Of a stretch of 64,000 nucleotides of DNA, positions 45,501 to 57,136 are shown piece by piece (the stretch's first letter is position 1; every line of letters begins with the position of its first letter). Position numbers and translations under genes: made by a program. This DNA comes from Buxus sempervirens (Eukaryota > Streptophyta > Magnoliopsida > Buxales > Buxaceae): the NCBI GenBank assembly GCA_947561395.2, contig OX387192.1:36477520-36541519 (forward strand). Reading direction: 5' to 3'. The notes under the pieces were generated by a model. It was not told the DNA's origin and ran no database searches. It worked only from the letters and a program-made list of their open reading frames with translations.

Positions 45501-47853
45501 AATGCAATCTTGATAAATACTACATTTGAGAAACAATATTAATGAATATCAGCATGACTTTTTATCCAGATCATGCCAATTAATTAAATATTTTAAGAGA
45601 GTGAAAAAAGGAAGTTCCAAATGAAAAATAAAAATCAATTAGACATCCCAGGAGCCTGGAGCCTAAAAAAGCACAGATCTAAACATTTATACAATCTGCC
45701 AGTGAACATGTAATCAAGCCTAAAATTTTTTCAAAAAAGTTTTCTTTACTGTTTTTATCGGTAATCAATCCTGAGCTTGACGGATCATTCCATTTTCCAG
45801 TATATGAATAGGGAAATGGCATGGTCTATTATGTAAAGCATAGAAAGCCAGGAGGTGAGTTAACTGATACGAAGGGCATGGTTTATTATGTAAAGCATAG
45901 AAAGCCAGAACGTATGTTAACTGATACAAATGGCATGGTTTATTGTGTAAAGCATAGAAAGCCAGGAGGTATGTTAACTGATACGGTGGCATACCAAGTT
46001 CAACTCATTCCTTCCTTTATTAATAGAAAGGACTGAGATACCCTTTCATGTATGAATTCTGCATATTAGACTCCCTTATGCACGCTTTATTCCTTTAAAC
46101 TAAGTGATCTTTCCCAGCCGAACCTCACTCCCATAAAGAATCCCTCTCCAATTTCTCCAAAACCATGGTAACCTTTATAAATTACTAAAAGAAAACAAAG
46201 AGATTTTCATTTCAGTGTTTCTCTTAGACAATACCCATCAGGGAAATGATAGCCTTTCACTGGTTCTAAGTGAGCAAGACCCGCATTTTGCATGCATATG
46301 TCCAATAAATGCCCAGCTGAATGCAACCTGCACAAAATAATGACAAAACTAGATTAGCTACCCAAAAAAAAAACTACAAGACCGCAATGTAACTGTTAAA
46401 GAAATATAGAAAAGAATAAGTCTACCATATATGGTACTATGTGTGTGGTACAAAATTCAAATTTACTCTATTGTAACAATTCGAAAAACAATTGGCAATT
46501 ATTTTTCCTTTTTTTCCCAATTCTATTTGTAAGACAAGCAGTTTGAGAAAGACTAATGATTTAATGATTTTGAAAACTTATCAGAACTTCTAGTATCTGT
46601 AGTTCCAACAAGGAAAACAATTTATGGTAGTGGACATAGCGGTGGCTGTGTGGCAGTGGTCGTAATAGTGGTAGTGATGGTGGTTGCATTGTGTTAAATT
46701 GTTAATGGTTGTAATGGTGGTGATGATGGTGATGGTGACGGCAGAAGTGGTGATAGTAGTAGCACAATGGTGACGGCGGAAATAGTGGTGGTGGTAAAAA
46801 AAGCCATGAGTTATGTAATTGAAAAAATACCATCAAAATCATTAGAAAACGATACTTTGTGTATAAAAGCTAAAATGTTCACAGGTTTACTTTTGGAATT
46901 TTTTATTTTTACTATTTGAAAACTGCCCTCAGAAAATGCAGTTTTTGATACTCAATTTTTGGGTTTTGCTTGTCCAAAGACAGAAAAACTGTTTCCAAAA
47001 CCATTGCGAAAAAGCCTCATAATTGATGGTGAAATTAATAGACAAATAAGAAAATTTTGGCTATTCAGACGCAATCTTTTCCAGGTCATCCTCAAACTAG
47101 GTTCTCCAGACGGGATTGTAAAAAGCACTCCAGTTGGTATTGAACTCATCGCTATAATGTCATTAAGGCTGCAATAATTTAAGCAATAGATTCAACCTGA
47201 TCCGTAATACCACAACATTAAAAGTTTCCAGTAATATCGAGCATTCCTGTTTAACCGCAGGTTCAACCTTTCAAGAATGAGTATACCTCTCCAATCAAAA
47301 TCTAAGGCGATACCTGGAATTGAGACGGCGGCGTTGCTCATCGACAACCAAGCAAACTTCTTGCCCTTTTTCGAGCTTGGAATCGCATTCTCCACCGGAA
47401 TTCTCAATAAATCCATAGTGAAAAACCTAAATAAAGAATAAAACCCGTGACATGTCCGAAGATTAGGGAAAGGAATTAAGAGAAAAACAACATATCTGAT
47501 AGACGAACACAATCCACTGATTTACTCACAACGCCGTCCTTCAACCGGACGTCTTCGACGACGAACCTGAAGTCTGACTGGGCATTGGTGATGAAGCCGG
47601 TATCCGACGGCTGACCACCTCCTTGGGGATGAAAGATCGTGGAATTTAAAACCAAAGCACGTCGACCATCCTCACCCTTCCAACATAAAAAAACTAGGGT
47701 TTGTTTAATTTGTCGTGAATTTCAGATGGAAAAACTCGAAGAATAAGAGTCGAATACATTGGCACGGACCTGAACGTAAGAGACGAGTGTGGCAGTCGAC
47801 TGAAGCTTCCACATGTCATTGTAGTAAACAAGCTCCGTCGCGCCAAACTCCAT
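42504..47853 (-). CDS. AlaX-type alanyl-tRNA editing protein
   Basis: Eight exons on the minus strand: 47770-47853, 47530-47676, 47314-47426, 46235-46327, 45393-45495, 45057-45131, 43480-43575 and 42504-42563. All phases agree, giving 256 aa. The protein is a free-standing relative of the AlaRS editing domain, which hydrolyses Ser or Gly mischarged onto tRNA-Ala. The Zn-binding set is intact: HSAGH (His117, His121) and CGGTH (Cys222, His226). Other family blocks are STIFHPQGGGQPSDTG, KGYHFPDGPYVEYKG, SKLCGGSLPDY and VSQIRTKKGQTKVFY. No targeting peptide is obvious (it starts MEFGATELVYYND), so the cytosol is likely. Introns contain RTE debris, a C21 run, a 57-bp triple repeat and a GGT-rich tract. 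The final 19-codon exon sits about 920 bp beyond exon 7. Confidence 0.9.
43200..43280 (+). mobile_element. RTE LINE 3' end fragment
   Basis: GGAGGAACAGGATTCGTGTT and GCCAACCCCAAATAATTTGA correspond to the terminal coding stretch of plant RTE LINEs and match the piece near 3930-3985. It is antisense within the last AlaX intron. Confidence 0.6.
43982..44002. repeat. C21 homopolymer
   Basis: An uninterrupted run of about 21 C lies in the AlaX intron. The length is probably uncertain. Confidence 0.9.
45818..45988. repeat. Three 57-bp tandem repeats in an AlaX intron
   Basis: Units start at 45818, 45875 and 45932, each GGCATGGTNTATTNTGTAAA followed by GCATAGAAAGCCAG and TTAACTGATAC. Because 57 is divisible by three, both strands stay open across all three units, but the array lies between two well-defined exons and is not coding in the model. 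Confidence 0.92.
46625..46800. repeat. GGT/GGTGAT-rich degenerate tract in an AlaX intron
   Basis: Composition is like the tracts at 20270-20520 and 37090-37345 (GGTGGTGATGATGGTGATGG and similar). It lies in the intron between exons 3 and 4. Confidence 0.7.
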
Positions 47854-49085
47854 TCCAGATCCAACCCTGTTGCAAGACGATCCACAGTAATTTTTTCTGT
47901 AAAATAATTTTTACTTGGTCTTCTTCTTTTAATAATAGAAGAATATAAAACCTACAGAATTATATACATGTGGTTTCCTTCTCGTTCACGTATCCCGCGC
48001 GCCGCCCCTCTCCATCGTCGTCATCATGTGCAGAAGTTCAATGAATCTATAACCTAAGCCCTTACGACATGGCTTTTCTGCTTGACTATATTACCAACAA
48101 AAAAAAAAAAGAGGCTGCTTGACTAATTTAGTATTGACAATTTTTTAAATTAATTTAGAGTCCGCTAATTATGAGTAATTAAAAAATAGTGATAGTTTCT
48201 AAAAATAATTAAGAACAAGTGTCATTTTATTTTTATAAAAAAATTTATTCCAACTTGCAAACCTTTTTTTAAATCAACCAGTTTGGAAATCTTTTGAAGG
48301 TATTTTTGAAAGGAAATTTTTATGAACAATAAATTAACACTCTTTTTAATTATTCTAAAAAGGTATGTGTTGCCATCATTTCCGGCTTGGTTTTGGGATG
48401 TGTGAGTGTGCGGGCGTGCCAGCATCTGTGCTGATGCAAGGAGTCGGAAACTTTTGATCCTGGCGCCGTTCGTACGTAAAACTAGACCGGTTGCAGTTTA
48501 AATACAACCCGACCGCCTGTAAATTGGAAGACTTTTGATCCAGCGATTACTAAGAGGGTTGGGGTTTGTCCTTCAAGGTTTTTCCCTCAATTTTATGGTA
48601 ATATTGACGATGGCCACGTTGATAGTGGCCGTTTGATGTAGAATCTGTAGAAATTGAGGCCCGTGTGGGATGATGGGTGTTTCAAGGATGGATGGACCGT
48701 GTGGGGTGACAGTCGTTTTAAAGATGGATGGTGATGAGAATCAATAAAAAGATAAAAAGAAAACCAACAAAATCTCAATACCCGCGTGTTTTCCTATAGT
48801 CGTGAACGGAGTATAGAGAGAAGAAATCAGGGGCTATCTTAAAGATTACTGGTTCTGGGGTGCACATAGTGACTGCCCTTAGCCTTGCTTGAAGGGGTAA
48901 GCGAGATCATACCCAACCATGATCGGAGAAGGACTTATCTTCTTAACCTTATCTAGGAGTAAATGGGATCTCCATGTGTTGTTGTGACAGGAAACAACAT
49001 GAGGATAGACTACTTCATGCTATGAGGATAGCATGAGAGTAGGATGGTCTGAGAAGACCAAATAAGAGGTCTGAGGAGACCGGAA

Positions 49086-49569
49086 TAGGGGTGGCAACGA
49101 TTCTAATACGGTATGGATCTGTCAGGATCCGAATCCGAAAATAAAAATTCGATATCTGAATTCGATCCAAAATCCAACGGATCTTTTATACTTAAATCCA
49201 AATTCGAAATTCAATGAATATTCGAAATCCGAATTCGATCCGATATCCAATCTTAAATCCGAATTTGAGACTGAAATCCGAATTCGATAAAAAATCCGAA
49301 TTCAAGCCTATTCGAACCATGATTTAACCTATGTAACTTATGATTGAACCATGGTATGGGCTAAGTTTATATATACTATAGGTATATTTTCGGTTCGGAT
49401 CTTTTTCAGATCGGATACATGTATATCTGAATTTGGATCCGTATTTTTTCGGATCCGAAATTCTAGATTCGTATCCGAACCACGGATCTAAATTCTATAT
49501 CCAAATTCGGTAATTTCGGATTGGATTCGGGTCGGATTCGGATATATATCCGACCCATTGCCAGCCCTA
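49086..49569. mobile_element. Non-autonomous hAT-type element with 8-bp target duplication
   Basis: Ends TAGGGGTGGCAACG and (inverted) TAGGGCTGGCAATG are hAT-like terminal inverted repeats. GACCGGAA (49078-49085) and GACCAGAA (49570-49577) flank it, an 8-bp target duplication with one mismatch. The 484-bp interior consists of degenerate GGATCCGAATCCGA-type motifs with no transposase. Confidence 0.8.
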
Positions 49570-50189
49570 GACCAGAATAGCTAATGTAGTTGTGTGTTGA
49601 TTGAGGGGATCGCTTTCCCTTGTTTGCAGGTCCCTATTTATAAGCTATTTGGCTTGATTACAAAGTCTCCCAATGACCCACTCTTAGGAAGTTAAACCCC
49701 ACTTTATATAAACCTCTCATGTTTCTAGGAAGTGAGGGACCCCACTTTCCATCTTTTTAGTTCTTGTAGACTTTTTCTAAACCAATCTTACATGATGGGG
49801 TTTCTTAATGGACCCCACTTCCCTATTTAGGGGGATTTGTAGCCACATAAGATTCAATTCTACCGCTGGGCTGCGGTGGGTGTAAACAGTATGACATTTC
49901 TCTGTTGCAAAAAACCTAAATGACTAAACAAACCTCATTTTAATGCCCGCTACTTTGTTTGATTTTTTATCTTTAAACCAGTTGTTTGTATTCTTTTGTG
50001 TTTTTAATGCAACTGAAGACTATAATTTAATAAAATAAATTATTACCCTTCAGTTATCATTAAATTATGATTCTTATATTTTGTTACAACAGGAAGTTAA
50101 TCCTCTATTTTAAAAACTTACCATTGTGTGTACATCTCGGTTTTTTTTAACAATTATAACCTCACTTGCACATGCAGAATGTCAAGTTA

Positions 50190-50600
50190 ATGAAATGGGA
50201 TGGTCGAATATAATACGAATCTGCTAAGATCCAAATTTGAACCTATAAGAAATATCGATATCTGAATTTGAATCGATTATCCGATAGATTTTTCACAGAT
50301 ATACCTAATTCGATTTGAATTCGAATCCAATCAATTATCCGATATCTAAATCCGATTACATTATATATGGAAAAAAATTAAGATATTATAAACCTTAAGT
50401 CAGTAGATCAAATAATGATTTATTAATTCAAAATTGTCTTATATTATGACCTTAAATCAATAAATATTATATGAAACCTTCACCCTGCTATAATAACATA
50501 TAGAAAGACTTACAAAAGGCTTAAAAAACATAACATATATACGGGTCGAATATCTGTTGTACCATATTCGAATCCAAATATAATTGGATTCGGTGCCACA
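50190..50600. repeat. Degenerate relative of the 49086 hAT element
   Basis: The stretch carries the same CCGATATC/GAATCCAAT/GGATTCGG motifs as the 49086-49569 element, but it is older, AT-shifted and lacks clear termini. It abuts the FOLD promoter. Confidence 0.5.
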
Positions 50601-50862
50601 GTGGTACGATTTCAACCCTTGGAATGCTTTCACAACATGTCAACAAACAGAGCCTTCCGTTTTTTGGCGTCGAAATCGAGCCTGAAGCACGCAACGCGCG
50701 ATTTTAAATTTTTAATTCGCGTAATTGGGAAGAATCTGTCCGATATAATTCGCGCATCAAGTTACAATTCGCCGATCTGCCGACGTTGCTTCCTGTTTAC
50801 TTCAGCTTGGGACATTTTGGTCCTCACGTTTTCCCTGGTGATCTAAGGATAAGGCTTTGTAG

Positions 50863-53800
50863 ATGGCTTCGCCGTCCGATCACCAGGCTGTCGTTATCGA
50901 CGGGAAAGCCATCGCTCAGACTATTCGATCTGAAATCGCCGTCGAAGTTAACGAACTTTTTCAGAAATTTGGAAAGGTGATACTCTTACTCCATCGTTTC
51001 TTGTCTGTCTGGGCATTTTACTGATGGTGTTGGCCTTTCAGTGGCTAGTTGTTTTTAGATATCTTTTTATACGATGTTTATGCCAGCTTGTACTTGATTT
51101 GATTTTTGACTCCATTATATTAATTTTGATGATCATAGCAGCCGCAAACTAGTATGTTTAACAGACAAATCGTCACAATATAGTTTGTGATTTTAAAATA
51201 TAGATATTTAAGTCAAAAAGTAAACTTAGTTCTTTTCATCCGTAGACTCCGAATGTCTATGGTAGTTGTGATAAACTTAATGTAAAGTTTCTTTGCTAAA
51301 CTGCTTAATTTGATGCTCCACTGCGTCTTATACAGTTATACCTGGACTGCAGTTCACCCTTTTTTCCCTTTTTCATTTTCTCTGTCTTTTTAAATCTTTG
51401 ATCTATTGTTTTGACGAGTCACAAGGAGTTTGTAATTAACTTTAGCGGTGGAAATGATGAATATGGCTAGACTTTTCGTTTTTCATAGCTAATGGGTTTT
51501 GAAGTTATTTCAATGTTGTGTCACTGAAAGATGCTTATTTTTCCTTTTTGCTTTTGATATTTAACACCCCTCATAGGAAATTTTTGAATGAACGTATTGT
51601 AGTGCATATGCAGTGTAGGATTAGTATATCCAACAGGTAATAGCTAGCACTAGCTACAGTCTTGTAAGATATTTGTATAAGAAAAACAGCTACTCCTGAT
51701 ATTTTTGCTGTCTGCATGATCAATCTGAAAAATTTCTATCCCTTCATCTTATTACCTATTTGTATAATGCCTGCTACTCTTTGATATGTTCATTCATTAC
51801 GTCATCTATCTTATCCTTCCTACATGTGCTTCTTAGCATACACACCTTGGCAACACTCATCCCACATGGATGTTGTTTCTTTGTTGCCCAATATCATGAT
51901 CTGTACACGATGGTAGCCCTAATTATGGTTCTCTAAAATTTTCCTTTCAGTTTGTGGAACATGTGATCATTTAATGCTCTAAAACTGCATGTCCACTGAT
52001 TCCATATAACTCTGCTTTTATTTACAACATCCTCATCAATATACCCTTCCTCATTAGATAACTGATCTAACACTTAACATTTGTCAAGAAGGATGTTGAA
52101 AAGGAATGCCCATTTTGTTGCAACCATTAATGAATCGAGACAATTGAATTTTACTGAAGTAAATTTGTTAGCTGCTGAGGTTTCATAAACTGTTGAGAAA
52201 TGGGATATAATGATCTGTTTTTGTAGAGTTGGTAATTTAAAATTTGTAAACTTGTGATGGATGATTAATCCCGGATAACAGAAGTAACTTCTGAGAATCA
52301 TTTAATTTTAAAATCTTATCATTTTTTTTTGGAACTCTAAAATCTTATCATTGCTTCACTAGATAAAAGAATTTTGATCATCACGTCATACTTGCTAACT
52401 GTTATACTAAAGATACACTCCTGTTAATTCCCTTGAGAATCATCTAATTCTCAACTCTTAAAATTTTTTCACTAGATAAAAGAATTCTTATCATTGCTTG
52501 ATCGCCAATACCTCTTTTAACACAGCTGCACTGCAGGTAATTGTATCACCAATTCTATTATCTTTGATTAATTATCCATAAAGATAAGGTTATCAGCATT
52601 GATATTGCTCATAGAATTAGAGCCAAAAGATTTAAGAGAAGACTTGCTTTTGAAGTGGTATCTGATTGGTATATTCTGCTTGAAATCAAGGGTAAATTTA
52701 TAAGATATCTTTAGGCTTAATATGTTGTATGGATAGAATAGTGGGAAAAAAAAAGATGCAAAATATTGCTAGGACAAAGATGTTGAGATTAAAAGACGGG
52801 GGAAAAAAAATAGCGAGGAATGGATGTAGCTTAAAGTATTTAGGACCAGCCAACAGAGGAGGTATGATAAGGAAAGTAGATTAAATTGTCGGGATATGTT
52901 AAACAGAGATGCAGGGAGGCACCTGATAAATCGTGCAAGGGGCTGCATATTGGAGAATTAGAAGGAAAGAAGAAGATAAAGGACATGGATGTAGTCAGTT
53001 ATAAATATGATATGGCTTAAAATATGGTTTTCAACATGGTGGGATAGTGGAACAAAATTGATGTTATTGGGATAAGGTGTTTTGTTGTTATTTTGTCCTT
53101 GTGAATCATCTTAGGGAACTGTTTTTGGCTAAACTTCTGTCATTGTGCATTACTCAGAATCATCATAGGTTCAAATCTGTAAAAATGAAATTTTTGTTGT
53201 ACTCTTAATTGAACTTGCTACCATACTGATCATCACCAGCAAGGCCAAATAGTTCCACATTCTAACTTACTAATAAACCTGAATTAATAAAATCATTTTT
53301 TACTCCATAGATTAAATTTTAAATAATATAGTACCATACTTGTAAAGTATCCAAAATAGTTTTGAAGTGATAGCAGCATTTCCTTGCTGATTAATCTTTA
53401 TATGCTTGCTTCTAAGATATTCTGGGAACAACATGAATCAATTGCATGGTGTAGACCCTAGAGTTGTTACGATAGATAAGGGAGTGGAAATTGTGATATT
53501 GTTTCCATTTGATCTGCTCAGGTCCCTGGACTGGCTGTTGTCATTGTTGGCAATAGGAAGGATTCCCAGAGCTATGTGAGTATGAAGAGGAAGGCATGCG
53601 CCGAGGTTGGTATCAAGTCATTTGATGTAGACCTGCCAGAACAAGTATCTGAAGCTGTAGTGATCAATAAGGTTCACGAATTAAATGCTCATCCTGATGT
53701 TCATGGTTGGTGGGTTGTAATTTCCCATTTCTTCATACTTTTCATGCTGCATAAATTAACTGCTATTACTTCAGGATTGTTATATGATTTTTGTTTCATT

Positions 53801-55322
53801 TCTATATGCATTATCCTTAATGTTACTGAACTTAAATATCAAATTTTTTAGAAATATGTGCTTACCTTTTGTTTCCATTTTGGAATCCATCATGTTTTAT
53901 GCACTATGCAATTTAAGTGTCAGTTTATCAATCGCATAGCTGAATACTAGAAGCTCTTAAGTTTGATTTTCCTTTTCTCAATTTAAAACCATTATGTTAC
54001 ACTTGTGATACAGCTAACATCTATTTAATATTATTCACCTTTTACTAGTTGCAAATTTAACACTATGTATTAACGGGCTCTTTGGGTCCTCCTGTGTTTT
54101 CTAATAGATGCATTGCTATCTCGGCAGGTATTCTGGTTCAACTTCCATTGCCAAAGCACATCAGTGAGGAAAAAGTTCTGAGTGAAATCACCATTGAGAA
54201 GGATGTAGATGGGTTTCTTCCATTAAACATTGGCTTGCTCGCTATGAAAGGCAGAGAACCTCTTTTTCTTCCTTGCACCCCCAAGGCAAGATATTCAATT
54301 TAGAGCTTGTGGACATTTATGAAGACTTGTTGCCCTTATTCGGTGTACATGAAATATGGAGCATTCTCCAAGAGATTTTCTATAATTCATTAGCTTAAAA
54401 TTTCAGAAAAAAATTGAGTAATTTAGCTTTTGAAAGATGGTATCTTTTCCACAGGGATGCCTTGAACTGCTATCAAGGAGTGGTATAAGTGTAAAGGGCA
54501 AAAAAGCAGTGGTAGTGGGAAGAAGCAACATCGTTGGATTACCAGTTGCACTCCTACTTCTGCATGCAGATGCAACTGTTTCCATGGTTCATTCACATAC
54601 TAGTGATCCCAAAAGTGTTATTCGTGAAGCAGACATCATCATTGCTGCAGCAGGACGAGCCATGATGGTACGTAAAGATTAGTCAATGGATTTGCTTCCT
54701 GTGTCTTACAATGAAAGAAGATAAGAATTTGCATATGCACTATTTGATCTTTTGAAAATCTGTACTGGGATTGGATGTCTACACTACATATTTAAGATGT
54801 CGTGAAGTTCTTTTCAAGTAGAGGATTCCATCTTCTTCTATGAAACTGATGTACCAAGTGGTTGGTAATTCTAGATGATGGGTAGTTTGGGATATACCTT
54901 GATACCAGAAGAAATTTTTTTTTTTGAATTTTTGTCTTGTTATTTCTCTTATTAGTTCAAACTAGCTTTCTACGTTAATTTGCTAAATTATTTATGCCTG
55001 CAAAAATTGTTGTGATTTGGTCCCATTCTTGCTGTTTGGGTTATTTTGAAGTCAGTGAGAGGGCTTATGATTGATACTTATTTATTTTCAGATTAAGGGT
55101 GACTGGATTAAACCTGGTGCAGCTGTTATTGATGTGGGGACAAATGCTGTTGATGACCCAAGTAGGAAGTCTGGTTATAGGCTAGTGGGTGATGTTGACT
55201 TCAAGGAAGCATGTAAGGTAGCTGGATGGGTGACTCCAGTTCCAGGAGGTGTGGGTCCAATGACTGTTGCGATGCTTCTCAAGAATACATTGGCTGCTGC
55301 CAAGCGCAAGATTGAGCAGTAA
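50863..55322 (+). CDS. FOLD: Methylenetetrahydrofolate dehydrogenase/methenyl-THF cyclohydrolase (FolD type)
   Basis: Exons 50863-50976, 53522-53705, 54128-54285, 54455-54667 and 55092-55322 give 299 aa. The enzyme interconverts 5,10-methylene-THF and 10-formyl-THF using NADP, supplying one-carbon units. The catalytic YxxxK is YVSMK (Tyr56, Lys60), QLPLPKH and VDGFLP line the folate site, [15 protein letters not shown] is the NADP-binding loop, and [15 protein letters not shown] is the C-terminal signature. No transit peptide precedes [14 protein letters not shown], so it matches the cytosolic plant form in length and start. Intron 3 uses a GC donor (CCCAAG|GCAAGA). Intron 1 (2.5 kb) contains RTE debris. 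A decayed tandem copy of exon 5 follows the stop. Confidence 0.95.
52730..53090 (+). mobile_element. RTE LINE remnant in FOLD intron 1
   Basis: Decayed sequence with readings such as [13 protein letters not shown] and a GGAACAAAATTGATGTTATTGGGATAAGGTG-like terminus resembling the RTE ends at about 3930-3985 and 43200-43280. Many stops. Confidence 0.5.
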
Positions 55323-55343
55323 TCCTCTGAATTATCTTCAACA

Positions 55344-55537
55344 GTTGATGACCCAAGTAGGAAGTCCGGTTATAGGCTATTGGGTGATGTTGACTTCAGG
55401 GAAGCATGTAAGTTGGCTGTATGGTTGACTCTAGTTCCAGGTGTGGAAACAGTGAGTGTTTCAATGCTTAGTCAAGAATAAATTAGCTGGTGCCAAGCAC
55501 TAGAGTGAGCGGTAACCCTTTTGATTTATCTTCAACA
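55344..55537 (+). pseudogene. Decayed tandem duplicate of the last FOLD exon
   Basis: 55344-55537 duplicates 55149-55343, covering the 3' two-thirds of exon 5 plus the start of the 3' UTR up to TTATCTTCAACA. The copy keeps [18 protein letters not shown] and EACKLA, but the conserved VPGGVGPM signature is lost (LVPGVETVSVSM) and the frame ends early at a TAA. It has no splice acceptor of its own and is probably 3' UTR sequence. Confidence 0.9.
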
Positions 55538-57080
55538 TATGGTGTTTTCCCCCCTTTTTTGATGAATAAAATTTTCAGCATATTATGTTGTCTGTTTCAA
55601 ACTATGATCTTGTAGAGAAATTTAGTTTTCTGGATATGTTTCCTTTTGAAAACAGCAATTGTCTTCATTTTGATTACTATTTCAATTGTTAATGACAAAT
55701 GTAGATCCCTTTGTATCTTCTATGATGGGCCTCGCAAATTCCATGGAGCTACTAAATTTAATTTTGATTTTTTGGTTCATCCTTGTGCATCATATTAATT
55801 TTTCACAGCTTACAAAACTTTATTTCTCAATCCTACACATCTTAATAGTGCCTTAACCTAACCTGAGAACATATGCAGAAGGTCATGAAAATACTTGAAT
55901 CACCAAAAAAAAGTTGTCAAAATTAAACTAAAAGTCCTCTAAATTTGTTGTTATCCATATTATCAATATTCAGGGAATTACATAGACTTAATTTTTCAAC
56001 TTTTCATGTCTCAAAAGGAACATAGCCCAATAATCTTTCAACTTTAAAGCCAATCTAGATCAGTATCACAAATGCAGTTTTGTTTTTACTTTTTAAACAT
56101 GATACAAAAGAAAATGGATTGCTTATTATAAAAATCTTGAAGAAAAAGCTTTCCACTGGATCACAGTTTATTTAATCATGGTGCATTGATGAAAAGATGC
56201 AACTTTCAGAAATTTGGTGGAAACAATAAATTTGTGGTTTCCTGAGAAATAAGTCATACTCTTTTAAGCATGGTGCACAGATGGAAAGATGTAACTTTCA
56301 GAAAGTCACCGAAAACACTAAATAAGTAGTTCCTGATAAGTAAGTCATAGATTCCTTTTAGAACATGAAAGCAATCACTGGCTTGTTAGAGTGTAAAAGC
56401 CATCAAATTCAAGTACTTTTAAATTTTGACAAAAGTGGGTTGAGTGTGAATACCATCAACTTCAATTACTTCTGAATGTTGGCAAAAATGGTTCGAATCC
56501 ATCAACATCTTAACTTTGTATAGTAGTAAAGATCATGCAGAAGCTCCTGATAATGTAGAAGATAAATAACAAAGAACAACAAGAATGATAACATGCCTCT
56601 ACTGAGCAACTAGTTTTCGGGGCCAGTTTTAATATACAGATGAACTGGGGAATTTTATCTTGAGTAAGGGTGACATATTGCCAGTAAAGGTTGGCAGAGC
56701 AGATTATCAGAAAGCAAAGATGATATTTCCAAATAAAAACTATGTTGATAGTTAAATTTCCTATAGTTAGATTTTTTTTTTCTGAAAATCCTTTAATTAG
56801 AATGTTGGTAGCCTCAGTTCACCAACCTGCTTATATTCTTATGGCCGATATTTTAATGACAATAATCTAAGTAATTCTAATGAACATGTTCATGGATAAA
56901 AAATTTCCACAAAAACCTCTTCTTTGCTCAATCTGATTGTGGTAGTTCATTGTGCAGCATCATTACCAGCAAGCAATCAATGAATTGCCAGGATTAGATT
57001 TTCGTTTACTAGTAAAGATATAATTGATCAATTTCCTGTATGATAATACACTTTAACAACCGAAACGGTTAAGACCTCAA
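55538..57080. other. Spacer between FOLD and the desiccation-related gene
   Basis: AT-rich with no supported gene. It contains a two-copy ~92-bp tandem repeat at 56174-56357. Confidence 0.55.
56174..56357. repeat. Two-copy tandem repeat of about 92 bp
   Basis: Copy 1 starts ATCATGGTGCATTGATGAAA and copy 2 AGCATGGTGCACAGATGGAA; both include AACTTTCAGAAA or AACTTTCAGAAAG, TTCCTGA and AAGTCATA. Divergence is moderate. Confidence 0.75.
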
Positions 57081-57086
57081 TATAAA
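57081..57086 (+). promoter_or_regulatory. TATA box of the desiccation-related gene
   Basis: TATAAA lies about 50 bp upstream of the ATG at 57137, implying a short leader of around 25 nt. Confidence 0.55.
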
Positions 57087-57136
57087 CATACTTTCTCACT
57101 CATGCTTTCGTAGTTAACATCTGTACTCTCTCAACA

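Larger units (their letters stand above)
47854..50862. other. Divergent spacer between the AlaX and FOLD genes
   Basis: This holds both promoters plus repeats. A hAT-type element occupies 49086-49569 and a degenerate relative about 50190-50600. Two ~46-bp degenerate units (CCGTGTGGGATGATGGGTG...) lie at 48660-48735. The segment 48785-49080 plus 49578-49890, which flanks the hAT element and has a TATTTATAAGC motif, could be a solo LTR, but no clear TG...CA ends with target duplication were found. Confidence 0.5.

Noticed and set aside
45818-45988. Possible CRISPR-like array
   Set aside because: Units are contiguous without spacers, only three in number, in a plant nuclear intron; it is a minisatellite.
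45765-46036. Repeat-containing peptides on both strands
   Set aside because: They lie in an intron of the AlaX gene and arise from the 57-bp tandem repeat.
47041-47177. Possible extra AlaX exon opening CCTTAATGACATTATAGC on the minus strand
   Set aside because: It follows an AG and has a short open frame, but joining it breaks the conserved RLHSAGHLL sequence, which the exon at 46235-46327 restores exactly.
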